DNA of 7,806 nucleotides from Palsa-461 sp036844945. GTDB lineage: Bacteria; Actinomycetota; Acidimicrobiia; Acidimicrobiales; RAAP-2. Each line of letters opens with the position of its first letter. Position 1 is the first letter of the stretch. This document shows positions 1 to 4,780 of this stretch, in pieces. Location: contig DAIUEV010000084.1 in the NCBI GenBank assembly GCA_036844945.1, forward strand, positions 1 to 7,806, read 5' to 3'. The notes under the pieces were generated by a model that was given only the letters and a program-made list of their open reading frames with translations, ran no database searches and was not told the DNA's origin. Made by a program: the position numbers and the translations under genes.

Positions 1-108
1 GACGGATCCCGACCAGAGCCCGAGGGTGAGCAGGGCTGCCCCGAGCGCTGCGACCGCTCGTCCGCCCGACCGCATGGATCGCCCGCGTCCGCACGAGATT
101 TCCGACAT
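1..108 (-). CDS. N-terminus of a secreted or membrane-anchored protein (partial, runs off the left edge)
   Basis: Only the first 36 codons lie in the window, so the mature protein and its function cannot be identified. The ATG at 108-106 overlaps the TGA of the upstream methyltransferase as TGATG, an arrangement typical of translational coupling. A second in-frame ATG at 75-73 gives a cleaner signal peptide. From that ATG the protein reads MRSGGRAVAALGAALLTLGL followed by W-S-G-S-V: a short basic n-region (two Arg), a hydrophobic Ala/Leu core of about 15 residues, then small polar residues. This fits a Sec signal peptide or an N-terminal anchor. The frame is open to base 1. No Shine-Dalgarno is evident before either ATG. 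The gene is probably co-transcribed with the methyltransferase. I am fairly sure that it is coding, and cannot choose between the two starts. Confidence 0.6.
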   Translation of the reverse strand, partial: MSEISCGRGRSMRSGGRAVAALGAALLTLGLWSGSV

Positions 109-860
109 CACAGCTTCACGCAGGCGTAGCGGGCGTAGGTCCGGCGGCGGTCGATCTCGACGTCGAGCACCCCGAACCCCGCGTGGGCGAGCATCGGTTC
201 GAGGAGCCAGGTGAAGGTGCTGAACTCGCTGCGGACATGGACGGCCAGATCGTCCGCCGTGTAGCCCTCCGCCGGGTCAGAGACCGCAGCGTCGAACCAC
301 CCGTGGAACACCTCTTCGACCTCGGTCGGCTCGAACGCGTAGACGAGGTCGCGGAGCCAGAGCAGCCCCCCGGTTGCCATCGAGCTTGCGAGCCGAGCCA
401 GAGCAAGGCCCTTCCAGAAGTCCGGCAGTTGGTGGAGCGCGTTGCGGGTGTAGGCGAAGTCGACCGGATCATCCTGGTGGCGGTACGTCAGAAAGCCGCC
501 CCGGACCACCTCGATGTTCTCGACCCCGCGCTCGTCGGCCTCGGTTCGCAGACGCGCCAACATCGACTCTGAGACGTCGACGGCGACCACCCGCCGACAG
601 TGCGGAGCCACGGCGAGGCTGAAGGTGCCCGTGCCACAACCCATGTCGAGCAGCGTCGAGCGGTCGTCCAGTCCGCGCTCGACGAGGGCCTCGACGTCCC
701 CGGTCGGGTCGTACTTCTGCTTCCGGTCGTACCCCGAGACGTAGTCGGGATCCAGGTGCTCGGGACCGGCGTAGGCCAGCTCGTCGGGGACGAACGGACC
801 GACGAGCGGCTCGGTCGGCCAGCCGATGCGCTCGAAGCCCTCGCTCCCGGTCCCCGCCAT
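108..860 (-). CDS. Class I SAM-dependent methyltransferase
   Basis: A 250-residue protein predicted to transfer a methyl group from S-adenosylmethionine to an unidentified, probably small-molecule, substrate in the cytoplasm. Motif I is canonical: LLDMGCGTGTF at residues 70-80. The acidic residue ending strand 2 is Asp95 (VVAVDVSESM), followed by a motif II/III region with Asp134 (VDFAYTRNALHQL, 133-145). The order and length suit the methyltransferase 11/25 type of Rossmann fold. The first ~60 residues are a substrate-side cap containing DPDYVSGYDRKQKYDP (37-52). The C-terminal part (residues 178-230) is probably a lid or substrate domain. I chose the ATG at 860 because the frame further upstream overlaps the divergent GH3 gene and reads as low-complexity shadow sequence. 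No strong ribosome-binding site is visible. Its stop overlaps the start of the next, exported protein, which suggests one transcript. The substrate is unknown. Confidence 0.88.
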   Translation of the reverse strand: MAGTGSEGFERIGWPTEPLVGPFVPDELAYAGPEHLDPDYVSGYDRKQKYDPTGDVEALVERGLDDRSTLLDMGCGTGTFSLAVAPHCRRVVAVDVSESMLARLRTEADERGVENIEVVRGGFLTYRHQDDPVDFAYTRNALHQLPDFWKGLALARLASSMATGGLLWLRDLVYAFEPTEVEEVFHGWFDAAVSDPAEGYTADDLAVHVRSEFSTFTWLLEPMLAHAGFGVLDVEIDRRRTYARYACVKL

Positions 861-870
861 ATCCCCGCGT

Positions 871-974
871 TCCCAATCCCTTTGACGCCCGGTCCGACCA
901 GGCCGTCGACGCCGGAGGCCCAATTGTCGGTCCGACCAGGCCGTCCGTCGAGTCGGGACGAAACCGGATTGGGA
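871..974. repeat. Inverted 9-bp repeat framing the divergent region
   Basis: TCCCAATCC at 871-879 is the exact reverse complement of GGATTGGGA at 966-974. Each arm therefore reads GGATTGGGA in the direction of the gene it precedes, 10 bases before the methyltransferase ATG and 51 bases before the GH3 ATG. The midpoint of the two arms falls almost on the CAATTG palindrome at 921-926. A 9-bp match within about 100 bp could arise by chance, so a regulatory role is only a suggestion. Confidence 0.3.
890..945. promoter_or_regulatory. Tandem 18-bp direct repeat, candidate operator pair in the divergent promoter region
   Basis: CGGTCCGACCAGGCCGTC occurs without mismatch at 890-907 and at 928-945, a period of 38 bp. 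Each copy contains GGTCCGACC, an imperfect palindrome of GGTC and GACC half-sites around one base, as expected for a site bound by a dimeric regulator. The copies lie between two divergent starts (860 minus and 1026 plus), so one bound protein could control both. Neither copy overlaps a convincing core promoter, and no regulator gene lies in the window. Operator function is inferred from position and symmetry only. Confidence 0.45.
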
Positions 975-1011
975 GCTCCGGCCAGGACCTCTGCTAGAAG
1001 GTTCGGCGGTC

Positions 1012-1023
1012 GAGGAAAGGGAG
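1012..1023 (+). promoter_or_regulatory. Purine-rich ribosome-binding site of the GH3 gene
   Basis: GAGGAAAGGGAG ends two bases before the ATG at 1026. The AGG at 1013-1015 lies 10 bases upstream of the start, and AAGGGAG lies closer. It is the clearest Shine-Dalgarno in the window and it settles the GH3 start, even though the same frame stays open far upstream. Confidence 0.65.
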
Positions 1024-1025
1024 CG

Positions 1026-2858
1026 ATGGCGGACGAACCGAGGTTCCGGGACCTGAACCACAACGGGACCATGGAGCCCTACGAGGACCCGAGCCTTCCC
1101 GTCGAGGTGCGGGTCGACGACCTGGTGTCGAGGATGACACTCGAGGAGAAGGCCGGTCTGCTCTTCCACACGATCCTCCATCCGGGTCCGGAGGGCTCGG
1201 TCGCCGAGGGGCCGGGCGGTCCGGGCGACCGGGATGCCCGCACCATGCGCCGGGAGTCGGCGGCGACGCTCGTGACCGAGCGGCTCCTGAGCCACTTCAA
1301 CGTGCCCTCGGTGTTGGCGCCCCGCGCCCACGCGGAATGGCACAACCGGGTGCAGGAGCTCGCGGCCCGCACCCGGCTCGGCATCCCGGTCACCCTCTCG
1401 AGCGATCCCCGCCACGGGTTCGCCACCCTCGGTGCGGCCTTTGCCGCCCGCGGCATGTCCCAGTGGCCCGAGGCGATCGGCTTCGGGGCCATCGGCGACC
1501 CCGAGCTCGCCCAGCGCTACGGCGACGCGGTGCGAAAGGAGTACGTCGCCGTCGGTCTCCGGGTGGCGCTGCACCCGATGGCCGACCTCGCGACCGAGCC
1601 CCGGTGGTCCCGGATCGCCGGCACCTTCGGGGAGGACGCCGAGCTAGCGGCGGCCCTCGCCGCCGCCTACATCCGGGGTCTGCGGGGCGGCGACTCGCTC
1701 GGCTCCCAGAGCGTGGCCTCGATGGTGAAGCACTTCCCCGGGGGTGGGCCCCAGCTCGACGGGGAGGATCCCCACTTCGCCTACGGCCGCGAGCAGGTGT
1801 ACCCCGGGGGCAGGTTCGACTACCACCTGATCCCCTTCGAGGCGGCGCTGGCCGCAGGGGTCACCCAGGTCATGCCGTACTACGGCATGCCGGTCGGCAC
1901 CGAGCACGAGGAGGTCGGGTTCGGGTACAACCGCGGGGTCATCACCGGGCTCCTGCGGGAGCGCTATGGGTTCGACGGGATCGTCTGCACCGACTGGGCG
2001 CTCGTCAGCGATCACCAGGTTCGCGAGGCGCACTACCCGGGGCGGGCCTGGGGCGTCGAGCACCTCTCGCGCGAGGAGCGGATCCAGAAGATCCTCGAGG
2101 CCGGGTGCGACCAGCTGGGCGGGGAGTCGTGCCCCGAGCTCGTCGTCTCCCTCGTGCGGTCCGGCCGGGTCTCCGAGGGGCGGCTCGACATCTCGGTGGC
2201 CCGGATCCTCCGGGAGAAGTTCGTCCTTGGCCTGTTCGACGACCCCTTCGTCGACCCCGAGGCCGTCGAACGGGTCGTCGACTCCGACGACCTGCGCGCC
2301 CAGGGGCTCGCCGCCCAGCGCCGCTCCTGCACCCTGCTGCAGAACGGCGAGGTCGACGGGCACCCGCTGCTCCCGCTGGCCGAGGGCACCCGCCTCTTCT
2401 GTTCGGGGGTCGACCCCGGGGAGGCCCGTCGCTACGGCACGGTGGTCGACATGCCGTCCGAGGCGGACGTCGCGCTGGTGCGGCTTGCCACCCCCTTCGA
2501 GCCGCGCGACGACGGCGGCATCGAGCGGTTCTTCCACGCCGGCAGCCTCGACTTCACCGAGGACACGATCCGCGACCTCGCGCAGCTGTCCGGTGCCGCG
2601 CCGGCGACGGTCGTCGACGTGCTGCTCGAGCGTCCGGCCGTGCTCAGCGAGGTGGTCCCGCTGGCGACCGCCCTGGTGGGCACCTACGGCGTGTCGGACG
2701 CGGCCCTGTTGGACGTCCTCTTCGGGCGGGCGGCCCCGGAGGGGAAGCTCCCCTTCGAGCTGCCCTCCTCCATGGACGAGGTGCGGGCCTCGAGGCCCGA
2801 CGTCCCCTCGGACAGCGCGCACCCGCTGTTCCCCGTCGGCTTCGGCCTGCGCTACTAG
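1026..2858 (+). CDS. Glycoside hydrolase family 3 beta-glycosidase (beta-glucosidase/xylosidase type)
   Basis: A 610-residue retaining exo-beta-glycosidase that would release terminal glucose or xylose from oligosaccharides. The family signature VDDLVSRMTLEEKAG is at 30-44. The TIM barrel shows EPRWSRIAGTFGED at 191-204 (substrate-binding Arg and Glu-Asp), KHFPGG at 235-240, and the nucleophile motif GFDGIVCTDW with Asp323. The alpha/beta sandwich domain follows from about residue 430, and the protein ends with GKLPFELP (573-580) and FPVGFGLRY (602-610). The usual C-terminal fibronectin-like domain is absent. The N-terminus has no signal peptide, so it is probably cytoplasmic. It opens with DLNHNGTMEPYE (9-20), which fits an EF-hand-type calcium loop. 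In place of the common PGxEGG turn it has TYGVSDAALLDVLFG (553-567), as in one known GH3 clade. The acid/base residue cannot be assigned by eye. The start is set by a strong ribosome-binding site, and a fusion methyltransferase follows 45 bp later. Confidence 0.93.
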   Translation: MADEPRFRDLNHNGTMEPYEDPSLPVEVRVDDLVSRMTLEEKAGLLFHTILHPGPEGSVAEGPGGPGDRDARTMRRESAATLVTERLLSHFNVPSVLAPRAHAEWHNRVQELAARTRLGIPVTLSSDPRHGFATLGAAFAARGMSQWPEAIGFGAIGDPELAQRYGDAVRKEYVAVGLRVALHPMADLATEPRWSRIAGTFGEDAELAAALAAAYIRGLRGGDSLGSQSVASMVKHFPGGGPQLDGEDPHFAYGREQVYPGGRFDYHLIPFEAALAAGVTQVMPYYGMPVGTEHEEVGFGYNRGVITGLLRERYGFDGIVCTDWALVSDHQVREAHYPGRAWGVEHLSREERIQKILEAGCDQLGGESCPELVVSLVRSGRVSEGRLDISVARILREKFVLGLFDDPFVDPEAVERVVDSDDLRAQGLAAQRRSCTLLQNGEVDGHPLLPLAEGTRLFCSGVDPGEARRYGTVVDMPSEADVALVRLATPFEPRDDGGIERFFHAGSLDFTEDTIRDLAQLSGAAPATVVDVLLERPAVLSEVVPLATALVGTYGVSDAALLDVLFGRAAPEGKLPFELPSSMDEVRASRPDVPSDSAHPLFPVGFGLRY

Positions 2859-2869
2859 AAAGCGCCCGG

Positions 2870-2888
2870 CGGGGCGGCGGCGGCCCCG
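2870..2888 (+). terminator. GC hairpin after the GH3 gene
   Basis: CGGGGC at 2870-2875 pairs with GCCCCG at 2883-2888 across a 7-base loop, starting 12 bases after the GH3 stop. There is no T-run. It could be a weak or attenuating terminator, as is common in GC-rich actinobacteria, or a chance product of composition. Confidence 0.25.
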
Positions 2889-2891
2889 TGG

Positions 2892-2897
2892 CACACT
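2892..2897 (+). promoter_or_regulatory. Possible -10 element for a leaderless methyltransferase mRNA
   Basis: CACACT matches the actinobacterial TANNNT -10 at A2 and T6. It ends exactly six bases before the ATG at 2904, the spacing of leaderless promoters. No Shine-Dalgarno precedes this ATG. The match is one base off consensus, so this is tentative. Read-through from the GH3 gene is the alternative. Confidence 0.3.
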
Positions 2898-2903
2898 TTC
2901 CCG

Positions 2904-3869
2904 ATGGACCCGGTGCCCGGCTCCACCACGCTGCGCCGGGCGCTGCGGCTCGGCCGGCGGGTGGCGCGCAAGCTCCGGCGCGAGGCGAAGCTCCAGCTCA
3001 CGCGGCGGTTCACCTACGAGTCGCTGCCGCACGAGACCGCGCTCCGGCTCTCCTACGAGATCATGCTCGGACGGGAGCCCGACGACGAGGGCACCCGTTA
3101 CTTCCTCGAGAACCTGGCCTCGGGGGTGCTCAAGATCACCGACGTCCCCCAGGCGATCCGGGGTTCGGAGGAGTTCCAGAACTTCGTCCGGTTCCGCGGC
3201 TCGATGCTGGGCTTCTCGATCCACGCCGGGCGGTCCCAGTTCATCAAGACCCTCCCGAAGGCGTCACGGATCGTCGACATCGGCGGGACGCACCTGCACC
3301 GGGCCGAGGGCGCCATGTACTGGCTCGGTTACCCCTACCCGTTCGAGGAGCTGACGATCATCGATCTGCACCCCGACGAGCGCCACGTCATCTACAGGGC
3401 CGGGCTCAACCCCGACCGGGTCGACACCGACCTCGGCCCGGTCCGCTACCGCTACCACTCGATGACCGACCTCTCGGCCTTCGACGACGACAGCGTCGAC
3501 CTCGTGTACTCGGGCCAGTCCTTCGAGCACGTCACCCCCGACGACGGCCAGATCGTCCTGAAGGAGGTCTTCCGCATCCTGCGGCCCGGTGGCCACCTGG
3601 CCCTCGACACGCCCAACGCCCGGGTGACGCGGATCCAGCAGGAAGGGTTCATCGACCCCGACCACAAGGTCGAGTACACCTACCCCGAGCTGCGGGCGCT
3701 GCTCACGACGGCCGGCTTCGAGATCGTGACCGCGAAGGGCCTCAACCTCGGCGAGCGGACGGTCGAGACCGGCGTGTTCGACGCCGACGAGGTGGCCGGG
3801 CACTCGGGCCTCTTCGACGAGCTCGAGTCCTGCTACATCCTGTGCGTCGTGGTCCGGAAGCCGGGCTGA
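2904..3869 (+). CDS. DUF4214-methyltransferase fusion protein
   Basis: A 321-residue two-domain protein. A basic N-terminal segment (residues 10-36, rich in Arg and Lys) precedes a DUF4214 module at about 41-93, recognisable from LSYEIMLGREPDDEGTRYFL and the closing GSEEFQ. The second half is a type 11 SAM methyltransferase. It contains SRIVDIGGTH (121-130), DLHPDER (154-160), FDDDSVDLVYSGQSFEHV (193-210), LKEVFRILRPGGHLALDTPN (219-238), and a terminal AGFEIV strand (270-275). Motif I is unusual: D-I-G-G-T-H replaces the usual DxGxGxG, although the downstream motifs are strong. DUF4214 is known from surface and exported proteins and from enzymes of glycan assembly, so a role in modifying a cell-surface polysaccharide or its precursor is plausible but inferred. 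It follows the GH3 gene in the same orientation and converges on the oxidoreductase gene 10 bp away. No ribosome-binding site is visible; the start may be leaderless. Confidence 0.88.
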   Translation: MDPVPGSTTLRRALRLGRRVARKLRREAKLQLTRRFTYESLPHETALRLSYEIMLGREPDDEGTRYFLENLASGVLKITDVPQAIRGSEEFQNFVRFRGSMLGFSIHAGRSQFIKTLPKASRIVDIGGTHLHRAEGAMYWLGYPYPFEELTIIDLHPDERHVIYRAGLNPDRVDTDLGPVRYRYHSMTDLSAFDDDSVDLVYSGQSFEHVTPDDGQIVLKEVFRILRPGGHLALDTPNARVTRIQQEGFIDPDHKVEYTYPELRALLTTAGFEIVTAKGLNLGERTVETGVFDADEVAGHSGLFDELESCYILCVVVRKPG

Positions 3870-3885
3870 ACCAGCAGGCTCAGCC
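3864..3885. terminator. Bidirectional hairpin between convergent genes
   Basis: GGCTGA (3864-3869) pairs with TCAGCC (3880-3885). After an A/C mismatch, CC (3871-3872) can pair with GG (3877-3878) around an AGCA loop. The arms contain the TGA of the plus-strand methyltransferase and the TGA of the minus-strand oxidoreductase. Its position makes a shared terminator reasonable. There is no T-run on either side and the stem is short. Confidence 0.4.
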
Positions 3886-4731
3886 GAGGATCGCGAGCGC
3901 GAGGCGCCGGTACTCCTCCAACGGGAACGACTCTCGGTTCCCGCTCAGGACCTGCAGGCACACGTGATCGGCCCCGGCGTCGTGGTACCGGCGCACCCGT
4001 TCGGCCACCTGTGCGTCATCGCCCCAGCACACGACCGCGTCCACCAGTCGGTCGCTGCCGCCACCGGCCACGTCCTCGTCGCTGAACCCGAGACGGCGGA
4101 GGTTGTTGGCGTAGTTGGGAAGCGAGAGGTAGCCCGCGGTGAACGCCCGGGCGCGCTCACGCGCGGCGGTGGGGTCGGCCTCGAGCACGACCGTGACCTC
4201 GGGGGCGAGGAGCGGTCCGGTCCCGAGCGCCTCCCGGGCGACCGTGCAGTGCTCGGCCGGCACGAAGTAGGGGTGGGCGCCGGCCGAGCGTACGGCGGCG
4301 AGGCGGAGCATCCGGGGCCCGAGGGCGGCGAGCGCCCGCCGGGCCGGTGGGACGGTCGGCGTCGCCGAGTCGAGCTCGTCGAGGAACCCGACCATCCGGC
4401 GGTAGGGCGAGTGGTAGTTCGGGACGATGGCCGAGTGGCTGGCCCCCAGGCCGAGGAGGAACCGACCCGGATGGGCCTCCTCGAGCTCGTCGGTCGCCCG
4501 GGCCAGCTCGCCGGGCTCGTTGATCCAGATGCTCACGATCCCGGTCGCCACCGTGAGGCGGGAGGTCGAGGCGAGCAACCGACCGAAACGTGACGCGATG
4601 CCCGGCTCGAAGGCGCCCGAGGACCAAAGCGCGCCGTAGCCGAGCTCCTCGAGTTCGGCGGCCACGTCGACGGACTCCTCCGCGCCCCGCCAGGTCGCGC
4701 TCCACCACACGCCGAGGGTCCCGAGCTCCAT
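3880..4731 (-). CDS. F420-dependent LLM-class oxidoreductase (TIGR03620-like)
   Basis: A 283-residue TIM-barrel flavin/F420 oxidoreductase of the luciferase-like monooxygenase superfamily, cytoplasmic and probably using coenzyme F420 for hydride transfer. Supporting segments are MELGTLGVWW at the start, VAAELEELGYGALWSSGAF (23-41), LTVATGIVSIWINEP (59-73) with the superfamily's TGI strand, HPGRFLLGLGASHS (87-100), ALAALGPRMLRLAA (133-146), AHPYFVPAEH (152-161) with LAPE (175-178), and DAGADHVCLQVL (251-262). The HPYFVP..H plus LLAPE pattern resembles the TIGR03620 family from F420-producing actinobacteria. The usual insertion is short, giving a compact enzyme. The substrate cannot be deduced. 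It follows the GH43 gene by 49 bp but appears separated from it by a hairpin, with its own leaderless-type promoter, so it may be regulated independently of the glycosidase. Confidence 0.88.
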   Translation of the reverse strand: MELGTLGVWWSATWRGAEESVDVAAELEELGYGALWSSGAFEPGIASRFGRLLASTSRLTVATGIVSIWINEPGELARATDELEEAHPGRFLLGLGASHSAIVPNYHSPYRRMVGFLDELDSATPTVPPARRALAALGPRMLRLAAVRSAGAHPYFVPAEHCTVAREALGTGPLLAPEVTVVLEADPTAARERARAFTAGYLSLPNYANNLRRLGFSDEDVAGGGSDRLVDAVVCWGDDAQVAERVRRYHDAGADHVCLQVLSGNRESFPLEEYRRLALAILG

Positions 4732-4737
4732 GCGCCG

Positions 4738-4743
4738 AGGCTA
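4738..4743 (-). promoter_or_regulatory. TANNNT -10 element for a leaderless oxidoreductase mRNA
   Basis: On the minus strand TAGCCT (4743 to 4738) matches TANNNT. It is followed by six bases (CGGCGC) and then the ATG at 4731, so transcription would start at or next to the A of ATG. There is no Shine-Dalgarno in this stretch, which supports a leaderless start. No clear -35 is seen. Confidence 0.4.
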
Positions 4744-4751
4744 TCTGGGCA

Positions 4752-4770
4752 CCCCGGTTCCGATCCGGGG
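4752..4770 (-). terminator. GC hairpin between the GH43 and oxidoreductase genes
   Basis: CCCCGG (4752-4757) and CCGGGG (4765-4770) form a six-pair all-GC stem with a 7-base loop, starting 10 bases after the GH43 stop on the minus strand. No T-run follows. It lies just upstream of the oxidoreductase -10 candidate, so it may end the GH43 transcript before a new one begins. Confidence 0.35.
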
Positions 4771-4780
4771 GAGCGGAGGG

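Noticed and set aside
600..1025. Upstream extension of the GH3 gene
   Set aside because: It would run through the methyltransferase gene on the other strand. A strong ribosome-binding site precedes the ATG at 1026, and the protein has family-like sequence from there.
861..1574. N-terminal extension of the minus-strand methyltransferase
   Set aside because: The frame is open, but it would overlap the start of the GH3 gene and has no methyltransferase-like sequence. The ATG at 860 gives a normal family length.
1871..1889. A 19-bp near-perfect palindrome (9-bp arms CATGCCGTA/TACGGCATG)
   Set aside because: It lies inside the GH3 gene and is explained by the codons of a conserved MPYYGMP segment, so a regulatory role is not needed.
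1644..3224. A 526-codon minus-strand open frame opposite the GH3 gene
   Set aside because: It is low in complexity and shows no recognisable domain. The opposite strand encodes clear GH3 motifs, and long antisense frames are expected at this GC content.
1337..3967. A very long plus-strand open frame (about 876 codons) overlapping the GH3 and fusion methyltransferase genes
   Set aside because: Its translation is an Arg/Pro/Gly-rich string without motifs. It is the out-of-frame shadow of two well-supported genes in GC-rich DNA.
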